DNA of 20,414 nucleotides, from assembly GCA_900893395.1 (NCBI GenBank), contig CAAHFI010820612.1, positions 1 to 20,414 of the forward strand, in the 5' to 3' direction. The notes beneath the pieces were generated by a model. That model saw nothing but the letters and a program-made list of their open reading frames with translations. It was not told where the DNA came from and did no database searches. Of the stretch, positions 8,828 through 18,938 are shown one piece after another. The first letter of the stretch is position 1. Each line of letters starts with the position of its first letter. The translations under genes and the position numbers were made by a program. Origin of the DNA: Euglena gracilis. Taxonomy: Eukaryota; Euglenozoa; Euglenophyceae; Euglenales; Euglenaceae.

Positions 8828-8836
8828 CTTTTTATA
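8828..8836 (-). promoter_or_regulatory. TATA-like TATAAAAAG just upstream of the minus-strand ATG
   Basis: TATAAAAAG ends two bases before the ATG at 8825. As a TATA box it would place transcription starts inside the ORF, so it cannot drive a transcript containing this ATG in the usual way. It may only be an A-rich 5' leader. The motif is present in every full unit, with one base fewer in copy 4. Confidence 0.25.
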
Positions 8837-8861
8837 ACGAACACTCGGTACAGCCGGCGTT

Positions 8862-8871
8862 AAAAAAAAAA
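8862..8871 (-). promoter_or_regulatory. Homopolymer run (A on +, T on minus), 8-11 long between copies
   Basis: Lengths by unit end, copies 1 to 18, are 11, 10, 10, 9, 8, 10, 10, 10, 9, 9, 10, 10, 10, 9, 9, 9, 9, 8. On the minus strand it is a pyrimidine run about 36 bp upstream of the ATG, with AG dinucleotides between (CCGAG, AAAAG). That is the layout of a splice or trans-splice acceptor, or of a Pol III-type terminator for something upstream. Any of these is inference. Confidence 0.35.
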
Positions 8872-8899
8872 GGGCAAAAATATACCTCCGGCCCCAACA

Positions 8900-10016
8900 A
8901 TGGGCGCTCCGTGTACAATGTGCGGTTCATTTTTCACGGGGTGCGCTGCGTCACCCGTTGTTGTCTGTTCACTCCCCGCCAGGCACCTATGGTCACTTCC
9001 CATTTTGGTGCTCTGGTCGGCCCTGGTCGGCCCTGGTCGGCCCTGGTCGGCCCTGGTCGGCCCTGGTCGGCAAATAGTCGGCCATAGGTGGGGGTATCCA
9101 TCACAGAAAAAATGTGAAGGGATGCAATGATTTTCTGAAATGTCTCGCCCAGATCAAAAGGAAGTGCCCCATAAAGCTTCCATTGGCTCCCCAAAAGCAA
9201 AAAAATGACCTAAATTGGCTTGAAATAACCAAAAATTGCGCAAAAACGCCAACAAAATCAACAAAAGATTGTGAAAAATGACCCAAAATTCCCAAAAGGG
9301 CGCAAAATGGCCAAAATGCCATAAAAAATGCTCAGATTGACCCAAATTAGCCCAATGTTTGCCAAATCAGTGACAAATAGCCCCCAAATCAGCAAAAACT
9401 GATGCACAATGGCCAAAATGGGTGTAAAACTGGAGATTTGTGAGAAAATTATCCAAAAAAAGGGTAATTTCTTCAAATCTCAGCTCCAGTGACAAAATCG
9501 AGACGTTCTTCGTGAGGGCCAAGCTGTAAAGGTATGCCGCCAAGTACGGTTGCAGTGTAGACTCCACCATAGCCACTCCAGTGAGCTTCCGTGCAGCAAG
9601 GGCACAGCAGGTTGTATCCCAACCGGCCCCAGTCCACTTCTGACCGGACACAATCGTGGCCATCTCGTAAGAAGGCTGTTGTAAGCGATTCTTGTAAGAA
9701 AAGGCTGCCCCACGCCGCTTCGAAGGCCTCTTTGTCGGTCTCGTCTTGCAGGTGTGTAAATTCCATGACCAGCTTGAACAATTGGTTGAAGCTCCGTGCC
9801 AAAAGGACGATATGATCCGCCTACTCCGGCAAAGAAAAGCAATAAGAAACACCACAACCAACACCAAAAACAACAACAACGGCCGGAAAGAAGAGCAGGA
9901 CCTCAATGGGGTCTTGTGCGGAGCCGGAGCTGTCCTGGGCCATTTCTTTTTATAACGAACACTCGGTACAGCCGGCGTTAAAAAAAAAGGGCAAAAATAT
10001 ACCTCCGGCCCCAACA
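8900..10016. repeat. Repeat unit, copy 9 (1,117 bp, modal length)
   Basis: The decamer tract at 9014-9071 has 5 copies plus a partial. It has GGGTAATTT, five A in the CAA-rich stretch and an A-run of 9. With a 9-base run, a minus-strand frame from the ATG at 10047 (in copy 10) stays open into this unit for 226 codons. It looks identical to copy 15. Confidence 0.99.
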
Positions 10017-10047
10017 ATGGGCGCTCCGTGTACAATGTGCGGTTCAT
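9367..10047 (-). CDS. Candidate 226-codon ORF crossing the T9 run (copy 9 version)
   Basis: It begins at an ATG upstream of the T-run (MNRTLYTERPLLGPEVYF) and reads through the 9-T run as PFFL. It then passes over the TATAAAAAG region (RYKKKW), enters the hydrophobic segment at about residues 56-73 and continues into the FEEI core frame. It exists only where the T-run is 9 and the second run is T5. The first 50 residues look like read-through of untranslated leader, so I favour the ATG at 9943 or no translation at all. Confidence 0.12.
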   Translation of the reverse strand: MNRTLYTERPLLGPEVYFCPFFLTPAVPSVRYKKKWPRTAPAPHKTPLRSCSSFRPLLLFLVLVVVFLIAFLCRSRRIISSFWHGASTNCSSWSWNLHTCKTRPTKRPSKRRGAAFSYKNRLQQPSYEMATIVSGQKWTGAGWDTTCCALAARKLTGVAMVESTLQPYLAAYLYSLALTKNVSILSLELRFEEITLFLDNFLTNLQFYTHFGHCASVFADLGAICH

Positions 10048-11132
10048 TTTTCACGGGGTGCGCTGCGTCACCCGTTGTTGTCTGTTCACTCCCCGCCAGG
10101 CACCTATGGTCACTTCCCATTTTGGTGCTCTGGTCGGCCCTGGTCGGCCCTGGTCGGCCCTGGTCGGCCCTGGTCGGCCCTGGTCGGCAAATAGTCGGCC
10201 ATAGGTGGGGGTATCCATCACAGAAAAAATGTGAAGGGATGCAATGATTTTCTGAAATGTCTCGCCCAGATCAAAAGGAAGTGCCCCATAAAGCTTCCAT
10301 TGGCTCCCCAAAAGCAAAAAAATGACCTAAATTGGCTTGAAATAACCAAAAATTGCGCAAAAACGCCAACAAAATCAACAAAAGATTGTGAAAAATGACC
10401 CAAAATTCCCAAAAGGGCGCAAAATGGCCAAAATGCCATAAAAAATGCTCAGATTGACCCAAATTAGCCCAATGTTTGCCAAATCAGTGACAAATAGCCC
10501 CCAAATCAGCAAAAACTGATGCACAATGGCCAAAATGGGTGTAAAACTGGAGATTTGTGAGAAAATTATCCAAAAAAAGGGTAATTTCTTCAAATCTCAG
10601 CTCCAGTGACAAAATCGAGACGTTCTTCGTGAGGGCCAAGCTGTAAAGGTATGCCGCCAAGTACGGTTGCAGTGTAGACTCCACCATAGCCACTCCAGTG
10701 AGCTTCCGTGCAGCAAGGGCACAGCAGGTTGTATCCCAACCGGCCCCAGTCCACTTCTGACCGGACACAATCGTGGCCATCTCGTAAGAAGGCTGTTGTA
10801 AGCGATTCTTGTAAGAAAAGGCTGCCCCACGCCGCTTCGAAGGCCTCTTTGTCGGTCTCGTCTTGCAGGTGTGTAAATTCCATGACCAGCTTGAACAATT
10901 GGTTGAAGCTCCGTGCCAAAAGGACGATATGATCCGCCTACTCCGGCAAAGAAAAGCAATAAGAAACACCACAACCAACACCAAAACAACAACAACGGCC
11001 GGAAAGAAGAGCAGGACCTCAATGGGGTCTTGTGCGGAGCCGGAGCTGTCCTGGGCCATTTCTTTTTATAACGAACACTCGGTACAGCCGGCGTTAAAAA
11101 AAAAGGGCAAAAATATACCTCCGGCCCCAACA
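10017..11132. repeat. Repeat unit, copy 10 (1,116 bp)
   Basis: The decamer tract at 10131-10188 has 5 copies plus a partial. It has the A4 version of the CAA-rich stretch and an A-run of 9. The A4 version places the minus-strand ATG at 11059 in frame with the hydrophobic segment and the core. Confidence 0.99.
10484..11059 (-). CDS. Candidate membrane-anchored protein, 191 codons (A4 version, copy 10)
   Basis: It has the same N-terminus, anchor (about 15-38) and core as the copy 3 frame, but lies in the clean interior, so its T4 run is more credible. The GGGTAATTT form downstream lets the frame continue about 27 residues further into the T-rich tract, where the sequence becomes F/L/H-rich and unlike a folded protein. 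The natural end of any real product would probably be near FEEI. The N-terminal 14 residues are polar and acidic. Confidence 0.22.
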   Translation of the reverse strand: MAQDSSGSAQDPIEVLLFFPAVVVVLVLVVVFLIAFLCRSRRIISSFWHGASTNCSSWSWNLHTCKTRPTKRPSKRRGAAFSYKNRLQQPSYEMATIVSGQKWTGAGWDTTCCALAARKLTGVAMVESTLQPYLAAYLYSLALTKNVSILSLELRFEEITLFLDNFLTNLQFYTHFGHCASVFADLGAICH

Positions 11133-12249
11133 ATGGGCGCTCCGTGTACAATGTGCGGTTCATTTTTCACGGGGTGCGCTGCGTCACCCGTTGTTGTCTG
11201 TTCACTCCCCGCCAGGCACCTATGGTCACTTCCCATTTTGGTGCTCTGGTCGGCCCTGGTCGGCCCTGGTCGGCCCTGGTCGGCCCTGGTCGGCCCTGGT
11301 CGGCAAATAGTCGGCCATAGGTGGGGGTATCCATCACAGAAAAAATGTGAAGGGATGCAATGATTTTCTGAAATGTCTCGCCCAGATCAAAAGGAAGTGC
11401 CCCATAAAGCTTCCATTGGCTCCCCAAAAGCAAAAAAATGACCTAAATTGGCTTGAAATAACCAAAAATTGCGCAAAAACGCCAACAAAATCAACAAAAG
11501 ATTGTGAAAAATGACCCAAAATTCCCAAAAGGGCGCAAAATGGCCAAAATGCCATAAAAAATGCTCAGATTGACCCAAATTAGCCCAATGTTTGCCAAAT
11601 CAGTGACAAATAGCCCCAAATCAGCAAAAACTGATGCACAATGGCCAAAATGGGTGTAAAACTGGAGATTTGTGAGAAAATTATCCAAAAAAAGGGTAAT
11701 TTCTTCAAATCTCAGCTCCAGTGACAAAATCGAGACGTTCTTCGTGAGGGCCAAGCTGTAAAGGTATGCCGCCAAGTACGGTTGCAGTGTAGACTCCACC
11801 ATAGCCACTCCAGTGAGCTTCCGTGCAGCAAGGGCACAGCAGGTTGTATCCCAACCGGCCCCAGTCCACTTCTGACCGGACACAATCGTGGCCATCTCGT
11901 AAGAAGGCTGTTGTAAGCGATTCTTGTAAGAAAAGGCTGCCCCACGCCGCTTCGAAGGCCTCTTTGTCGGTCTCGTCTTGCAGGTGTGTAAATTCCATGA
12001 CCAGCTTGAACAATTGGTTGAAGCTCCGTGCCAAAAGGACGATATGATCCGCCTACTCCGGCAAAGAAAAGCAATAAGAAACACCACAACCAACACCAAA
12101 AACAACAACAACGGCCGGAAAGAAGAGCAGGACCTCAATGGGGTCTTGTGCGGAGCCGGAGCTGTCCTGGGCCATTTCTTTTTATAACGAACACTCGGTA
12201 CAGCCGGCGTTAAAAAAAAAAGGGCAAAAATATACCTCCGGCCCCAACA
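11133..12249. repeat. Repeat unit, copy 11 (1,117 bp)
   Basis: The decamer tract at 11247-11304 has 5 copies plus a partial. It has four C in AATAGCCCCAAATC, where most copies have five, and an A-run of 10. By eye it is the same as copy 12. Confidence 0.99.
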
Positions 12250-13366
12250 ATGGGCGCTCCGTGTACAATGTGCGGTTCATTTTTCACGGGGTGCGCTGCG
12301 TCACCCGTTGTTGTCTGTTCACTCCCCGCCAGGCACCTATGGTCACTTCCCATTTTGGTGCTCTGGTCGGCCCTGGTCGGCCCTGGTCGGCCCTGGTCGG
12401 CCCTGGTCGGCCCTGGTCGGCAAATAGTCGGCCATAGGTGGGGGTATCCATCACAGAAAAAATGTGAAGGGATGCAATGATTTTCTGAAATGTCTCGCCC
12501 AGATCAAAAGGAAGTGCCCCATAAAGCTTCCATTGGCTCCCCAAAAGCAAAAAAATGACCTAAATTGGCTTGAAATAACCAAAAATTGCGCAAAAACGCC
12601 AACAAAATCAACAAAAGATTGTGAAAAATGACCCAAAATTCCCAAAAGGGCGCAAAATGGCCAAAATGCCATAAAAAATGCTCAGATTGACCCAAATTAG
12701 CCCAATGTTTGCCAAATCAGTGACAAATAGCCCCAAATCAGCAAAAACTGATGCACAATGGCCAAAATGGGTGTAAAACTGGAGATTTGTGAGAAAATTA
12801 TCCAAAAAAAGGGTAATTTCTTCAAATCTCAGCTCCAGTGACAAAATCGAGACGTTCTTCGTGAGGGCCAAGCTGTAAAGGTATGCCGCCAAGTACGGTT
12901 GCAGTGTAGACTCCACCATAGCCACTCCAGTGAGCTTCCGTGCAGCAAGGGCACAGCAGGTTGTATCCCAACCGGCCCCAGTCCACTTCTGACCGGACAC
13001 AATCGTGGCCATCTCGTAAGAAGGCTGTTGTAAGCGATTCTTGTAAGAAAAGGCTGCCCCACGCCGCTTCGAAGGCCTCTTTGTCGGTCTCGTCTTGCAG
13101 GTGTGTAAATTCCATGACCAGCTTGAACAATTGGTTGAAGCTCCGTGCCAAAAGGACGATATGATCCGCCTACTCCGGCAAAGAAAAGCAATAAGAAACA
13201 CCACAACCAACACCAAAAACAACAACAACGGCCGGAAAGAAGAGCAGGACCTCAATGGGGTCTTGTGCGGAGCCGGAGCTGTCCTGGGCCATTTCTTTTT
13301 ATAACGAACACTCGGTACAGCCGGCGTTAAAAAAAAAAGGGCAAAAATATACCTCCGGCCCCAACA
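12250..13366. repeat. Repeat unit, copy 12 (1,117 bp)
   Basis: The decamer tract at 12364-12421 has 5 copies plus a partial. It shares the four-C variant and A-run of 10 with copy 11, which suggests a recent duplication of a single unit. Confidence 0.99.
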
Positions 13367-14483
13367 ATGGGCGCTCCGTGTACAATGTGCGGTTCATTTT
13401 TCACGGGGTGCGCTGCGTCACCCGTTGTTGTCTGTTCACTCCCCGCCAGGCACCTATGGTCACTTCCCATTTTGGTGCTCTGGTCGGCCCTGGTCGGCCC
13501 TGGTCGGCCCTGGTCGGCCCTGGTCGGCCCTGGTCGGCAAATAGTCGGCCATAGGTGGGGGTATCCATCACAGAAAAAATGTGAAGGGATGCAATGATTT
13601 TCTGAAATGTCTCGCCCAGATCAAAAGGAAGTGCCCCATAAAGCTTCCATTGGCTCCCCAAAAGCAAAAAAATGACCTAAATTGGCTTGAAATAACCAAA
13701 AATTGCGCAAAAACGCCAACAAAATCAACAAAAGATTGTGAAAAATGACCCAAAATTCCCAAAAGGGCGCAAAATGGCCAAAATGCCATAAAAAATGCTC
13801 AGATTGACCCAAATTAGCCCAATGTTTGCCAAATCAGTGACAAATAGCCCCCAAATCAGCAAAAACTGATGCACAATGGCCAAAATGGGTGTAAAACTGG
13901 AGATTTGTGAGAAAATTATCCAAAAAAGGGTAATTTCTTCAAATCTCAGCTCCAGTGACAAAATCGAGACGTTCTTCGTGAGGGCCAAGCTGTAAAGGTA
14001 TGCCGCCAAGTACGGTTGCAGTGTAGACTCCACCATAGCCACTCCAGTGAGCTTCCGTGCAGCAAGGGCACAGCAGGTTGTATCCCAACCGGCCCCAGTC
14101 CACTTCTGACCGGACACAATCGTGGCCATCTCGTAAGAAGGCTGTTGTAAGCGATTCTTGTAAGAAAAGGCTGCCCCACGCCGCTTCGAAGGCCTCTTTG
14201 TCGGTCTCGTCTTGCAGGTGTGTAAATTCCATGACCAGCTTGAACAATTGGTTGAAGCTCCGTGCCAAAAGGACGATATGATCCGCCTACTCCGGCAAAG
14301 AAAAGCAATAAGAAACACCACAACCAACACCAAAAACAACAACAACGGCCGGAAAGAAGAGCAGGACCTCAATGGGGTCTTGTGCGGAGCCGGAGCTGTC
14401 CTGGGCCATTTCTTTTTATAACGAACACTCGGTACAGCCGGCGTTAAAAAAAAAAGGGCAAAAATATACCTCCGGCCCCAACA
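13367..14483. repeat. Repeat unit, copy 13 (1,117 bp)
   Basis: The decamer tract at 13481-13538 has 5 copies plus a partial. It has five C in the AATAGCCCCC run, six A (not seven) before GGGTAATTT, and an A-run of 10. The equal length to copies 9 and 11 therefore arises from compensating homopolymer differences. Confidence 0.99.
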
Positions 14484-14597
14484 ATGGGCGCTCCGTGTAC
14501 AATGTGCGGTTCATTTTTCACGGGGTGCGCTGCGTCACCCGTTGTTGTCTGTTCACTCCCCGCCAGGCACCTATGGTCACTTCCCATTTTGGTGCTC

Positions 14598-14645
14598 TGG
14601 TCGGCCCTGGTCGGCCCTGGTCGGCCCTGGTCGGCCCTGGTCGGC
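14598..14645. repeat. Decamer tract, contracted allele (4 copies plus partial)
   Basis: One whole decamer fewer than the common form, with unchanged flanks. It sits in the clean middle of the array, so it is likely a real variant. Confidence 0.95.
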
Positions 14646-15022
14646 AAATAGTCGGCCATAGGTGGGGGTATCCATCACAGAAAAAATGTGAAGGGATGCA
14701 ATGATTTTCTGAAATGTCTCGCCCAGATCAAAAGGAAGTGCCCCATAAAGCTTCCATTGGCTCCCCAAAAGCAAAAAAATGACCTAAATTGGCTTGAAAT
14801 AACCAAAAATTGCGCAAAAACGCCAACAAAATCAACAAAAGATTGTGAAAAATGACCCAAAATTCCCAAAAGGGCGCAAAATGGCCAAAATGCCATAAAA
14901 AATGCTCAGATTGACCCAAATTAGCCCAATGTTTGCCAAATCAGTGACAAATAGCCCCCAAATCAGCAAAAACTGATGCACAATGGCCAAAATGGGTGTA
15001 AAACTGGAGATTTGTGAGAAAA

Positions 15023-15517
15023 TTATCCAAAAAAAGGGTAAATTTCTTCAAATCTCAGCTCCAGTGACAAAATCGAGACGTTCTTCGTGAGGGCCAAGCT
15101 GTAAAGGTATGCCGCCAAGTACGGTTGCAGTGTAGACTCCACCATAGCCACTCCAGTGAGCTTCCGTGCAGCAAGGGCACAGCAGGTTGTATCCCAACCG
15201 GCCCCAGTCCACTTCTGACCGGACACAATCGTGGCCATCTCGTAAGAAGGCTGTTGTAAGCGATTCTTGTAAGAAAAGGCTGCCCCACGCCGCTTCGAAG
15301 GCCTCTTTGTCGGTCTCGTCTTGCAGGTGTGTAAATTCCATGACCAGCTTGAACAATTGGTTGAAGCTCCGTGCCAAAAGGACGATATGATCCGCCTACT
15401 CCGGCAAAGAAAAGCAATAAGAAACACCACAACCAACACCAAAACAACAACAACGGCCGGAAAGAAGAGCAGGACCTCAATGGGGTCTTGTGCGGAGCCG
15501 GAGCTGTCCTGGGCCAT
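15023..15517 (-). CDS. Candidate membrane-anchored protein, 164 codons (A4 version, copy 14)
   Basis: This is the third copy with the T4 run, also in the clean interior. It ends YPFFG because of its GGGTAAATTT variant. Agreement of two interior copies (10 and 14) on T4 suggests a real sequence variant in the array rather than a single miscall, but both T4 and T5 lie in a low-complexity stretch where polymerase or base-calling slippage is easy. Confidence 0.22.
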   Translation of the reverse strand: MAQDSSGSAQDPIEVLLFFPAVVVVLVLVVVFLIAFLCRSRRIISSFWHGASTNCSSWSWNLHTCKTRPTKRPSKRRGAAFSYKNRLQQPSYEMATIVSGQKWTGAGWDTTCCALAARKLTGVAMVESTLQPYLAAYLYSLALTKNVSILSLELRFEEIYPFFG

Positions 15518-15590
15518 TTCTTTTTATAACGAACACTCGGTACAGCCGGCGTTAAAAAAAAAGGGCAAAAATATACCTCCGGCCCCAACA

Positions 15591-16707
15591 ATGGGCGCTC
15601 CGTGTACAATGTGCGGTTCATTTTTCACGGGGTGCGCTGCGTCACCCGTTGTTGTCTGTTCACTCCCCGCCAGGCACCTATGGTCACTTCCCATTTTGGT
15701 GCTCTGGTCGGCCCTGGTCGGCCCTGGTCGGCCCTGGTCGGCCCTGGTCGGCCCTGGTCGGCAAATAGTCGGCCATAGGTGGGGGTATCCATCACAGAAA
15801 AAATGTGAAGGGATGCAATGATTTTCTGAAATGTCTCGCCCAGATCAAAAGGAAGTGCCCCATAAAGCTTCCATTGGCTCCCCAAAAGCAAAAAAATGAC
15901 CTAAATTGGCTTGAAATAACCAAAAATTGCGCAAAAACGCCAACAAAATCAACAAAAGATTGTGAAAAATGACCCAAAATTCCCAAAAGGGCGCAAAATG
16001 GCCAAAATGCCATAAAAAATGCTCAGATTGACCCAAATTAGCCCAATGTTTGCCAAATCAGTGACAAATAGCCCCCAAATCAGCAAAAACTGATGCACAA
16101 TGGCCAAAATGGGTGTAAAACTGGAGATTTGTGAGAAAATTATCCAAAAAAAGGGTAATTTCTTCAAATCTCAGCTCCAGTGACAAAATCGAGACGTTCT
16201 TCGTGAGGGCCAAGCTGTAAAGGTATGCCGCCAAGTACGGTTGCAGTGTAGACTCCACCATAGCCACTCCAGTGAGCTTCCGTGCAGCAAGGGCACAGCA
16301 GGTTGTATCCCAACCGGCCCCAGTCCACTTCTGACCGGACACAATCGTGGCCATCTCGTAAGAAGGCTGTTGTAAGCGATTCTTGTAAGAAAAGGCTGCC
16401 CCACGCCGCTTCGAAGGCCTCTTTGTCGGTCTCGTCTTGCAGGTGTGTAAATTCCATGACCAGCTTGAACAATTGGTTGAAGCTCCGTGCCAAAAGGACG
16501 ATATGATCCGCCTACTCCGGCAAAGAAAAGCAATAAGAAACACCACAACCAACACCAAAAACAACAACAACGGCCGGAAAGAAGAGCAGGACCTCAATGG
16601 GGTCTTGTGCGGAGCCGGAGCTGTCCTGGGCCATTTCTTTTTATAACGAACACTCGGTACAGCCGGCGTTAAAAAAAAAGGGCAAAAATATACCTCCGGC
16701 CCCAACA
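15591..16707. repeat. Repeat unit, copy 15 (1,117 bp)
   Basis: The decamer tract at 15705-15762 has 5 copies plus a partial. It has GGGTAATTT, A5 in the CAA-rich stretch and an A-run of 9. All checked variants match copy 9, six units away. Confidence 0.99.
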
Positions 16708-16738
16708 ATGGGCGCTCCGTGTACAATGTGCGGTTCAT
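16058..16738 (-). CDS. Candidate 226-codon ORF crossing the T9 run (copy 15 version)
   Basis: The amino-acid sequence is the same as that of the copy 9 frame, six units away, again dependent on a 9-T run plus T5. The exact recurrence shows how uniform the interior units are. It does not by itself argue for selection on the protein, since the whole DNA is equally uniform. Confidence 0.12.
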   Translation of the reverse strand: MNRTLYTERPLLGPEVYFCPFFLTPAVPSVRYKKKWPRTAPAPHKTPLRSCSSFRPLLLFLVLVVVFLIAFLCRSRRIISSFWHGASTNCSSWSWNLHTCKTRPTKRPSKRRGAAFSYKNRLQQPSYEMATIVSGQKWTGAGWDTTCCALAARKLTGVAMVESTLQPYLAAYLYSLALTKNVSILSLELRFEEITLFLDNFLTNLQFYTHFGHCASVFADLGAICH

Positions 16739-17821
16739 TTTTCACGGGGTGCGCTGCGTCACCCGTTGTTGTCTGTTCACTCCCCGCCAGGCACCTATGG
16801 TCACTTCCCATTTTGGTGCTCTGGTCGGCCCTGGTCGGCCCTGGTCGGCCCTGGTCGGCCCTGGTCGGCCCTGGTCGGCAAATAGTCGGCCATAGGTGGG
16901 GGTATCCATCACAGAAAAAATGTGAAGGGATGCAATGATTTTCTGAAATGTCTCGCCCAGATCAAAAGGAAGTGCCCCATAAAGCTTCCATTGGCTCCCC
17001 AAAAGCAAAAAAATGACCTAAATTGGCTTGAAATAACCAAAAATTGCGCAAAAACGCCAACAAAATCAACAAAAGATTGTGAAAAATGACCCAAAATTCC
17101 CAAAAGGGCGCAAAATGGCCAAAATGCCATAAAAATGCTCAGATTGACCCAAATTAGCCCAATGTTTGCCAAATCAGTGACAAATAGCCCCCAAATCAGC
17201 AAAAACTGATGCACAATGGCCAAATGGGTGTAAAACTGGAGATTTGTGAGAAAATTATCCAAAAAAAGGGTAATTTCTTCAAATCTCAGCTCCAGTGACA
17301 AAATCGAGACGTTCTTCGTGAGGGCCAAGCTGTAAAGGTATGCCGCCAAGTACGGTTGCAGTGTAGACTCCACCATAGCCACTCCAGTGAGCTTCCGTGC
17401 AGCAAGGGCACAGCAGGTTGTATCCCAACCGGCCCCAGTCCACTTCTGACCGGACACAATCGTGGCCATCTCGTAAGAAGGCTGTTGTAAGCGATTCTTG
17501 TAAGAAAAGGCTGCCCCACGCCGCTTCGAAGGCCTCTTTGTCGTCTCGTCTTGCAGGTGTGTAAATTCCATGACCAGCTTGAACAATTGGTTGAAGCTCC
17601 GTGCCAAAAGGACGATATGATCCGCCTACTCCGGCAAAGAAAAGCAATAAGAAACACCACAACCAACACCAAAAACAACAACAACGGCCGGAAAGAAGAG
17701 CAGGACCTCAATGGGGTCTTGTGCGGAGCCGGAGCTGTCCTGGGCCATTTCTTTTTATAACGAACACTCGGTACAGCCGGCGTTAAAAAAAAAGGGCAAA
17801 AATATACCTCCGGCCCCAACA
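16708..17821. repeat. Repeat unit, copy 16 (1,114 bp)
   Basis: The decamer tract at 16822-16879 has 5 copies plus a partial. Three one-base losses explain its length: five A in CCATAAAAATG, CCAAATGGG for CCAAAATGGG near 17222, and TGTCGTCTCG for TGTCGGTCTCG near 17541. The last falls in the minus-strand core and switches its frames. Confidence 0.98.
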
Positions 17822-18938
17822 ATGGGCGCTCCGTGTACAATGTGCGGTTCATTTTTCACGGGGTGCGCTGCGTCACCCGTTGTTGTCTGTTCACTCCCCG
17901 CCAGGCACCTATGGTCACTTCCCATTTTGGTGCTCTGGTCGGCCCTGGTCGGCCCTGGTCGGCCCTGGTCGGCCCTGGTCGGCCCTGGTCGGCAAATAGT
18001 CGGCCATAGGTGGGGTATCCATCACAGAAAAAATGTGAAGGGATGCAATGATTTTCTGAAATGTCTCGCCCAGATCAAAAGGAAGTGCCCCATAAAGCTT
18101 CCATTGGCTCCCCAAAAGCAAAAAAATGACCTAAATTGGCTTGAAATAACCAAAAATTGCGCAAAAACGCCAACAAAATCAACAAAAGATTGTGAAAAAT
18201 GACCCAAAATTCCCAAAAGGGCGCAAAATGGCCAAAATGCCATAAAAAATGCTCAGATTGACCCAAATTAGCCCAATGTTTGCCAAATCAGTGACAAATA
18301 GCCCCCAAATCAGCAAAAACTGATGCACAATGGCCAAAATGGGTGTAAAACTGGAGATTTGTGAGAAAATTATCCAAAAAAAGGGTTAATTTCTTCAAAT
18401 CTCAGCTCCAGTGACAAAATCGAGACGTTCTTCGTGAGGGCCAAGCTGTAAAGGTATGCCGCCAAGTACGGTTGCAGTGTAGACTCCACCATAGCCACTC
18501 CAGTGAGCTTCCGTGCAGCAAGGGCACAGCAGGTTGTATCCCAACCGGCCCCAGTCCACTTCTGACCGGACACAATCGTGGCCATCTCGTAAGAAGGCTG
18601 TTGTAAGCGATTCTTGTAAGAAAAGGCTGCCCCACGCCGCTTCGAAGGCCTCTTTGTCGGTCTCGTCTTGCAGGTGTGTAAATTCCATGACCAGCTTGAA
18701 CAATTGGTTGAAGCTCCGTGCCAAAAGGACGATATGATCCGCCTACTCCGGCAAAGAAAAGCAATAAGAAACACCACAACCAACACCAAAAACAACAACA
18801 ACGGCCGGAAAGAAGAGCAGGACCTCAATGGGGTCTTGTGCGGAGCCGGAGCTGTCCTGGGCCATTTCTTTTTATAACGAACACTCGGTACAGCCGGCGT
18901 TAAAAAAAAAGGGCAAAAATATACCTCCGGCCCCAACA
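17822..18938. repeat. Repeat unit, copy 17 (1,117 bp)
   Basis: The decamer tract at 17936-17993 has 5 copies plus a partial. It has GGGTTAATTT, one G fewer in AGGTGGGGTATCC, and an A-run of 9. A minus-strand ATG frame from 18969 is open to 18370. Confidence 0.98.

Larger units (their letters stand above)
7781..8899. repeat. Repeat unit, copy 8 (1,119 bp; reference unit for sub-features here)
   Basis: The decamer tract at 7895-7952 has 5 copies plus a partial. The HindIII site is at 8055, the A-biased tract at 8071-8345, the minus-strand stop-free core at 8365-8702, the minus-strand ATG at 8825 and the A-run of 10 at 8862-8871. It carries GGGTAAATTT, shared with copies 7 and 14. It lies well inside the array, where the sequence looks clean. 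Confidence 0.99.
14484..15590. repeat. Repeat unit, copy 14 (1,107 bp, decamer tract contracted to 4)
   Basis: The decamer tract at 14598-14645 has 4 full copies plus the partial, accounting for 10 missing bp. It combines GGGTAAATTT (as in copies 7 and 8) with the A4 CAA-rich stretch (as in copies 3 and 10) and an A-run of 9. Confidence 0.99.

Noticed and set aside
9906-10247. Plus-strand ORFs such as the 113- and 166-codon frames beginning at MGSCAEP or MQVCKF
   Set aside because: They are antisense to the core and cross the variable A-run and the 10-bp decamers, so their frames change from unit to unit. They have no recognisable motif.
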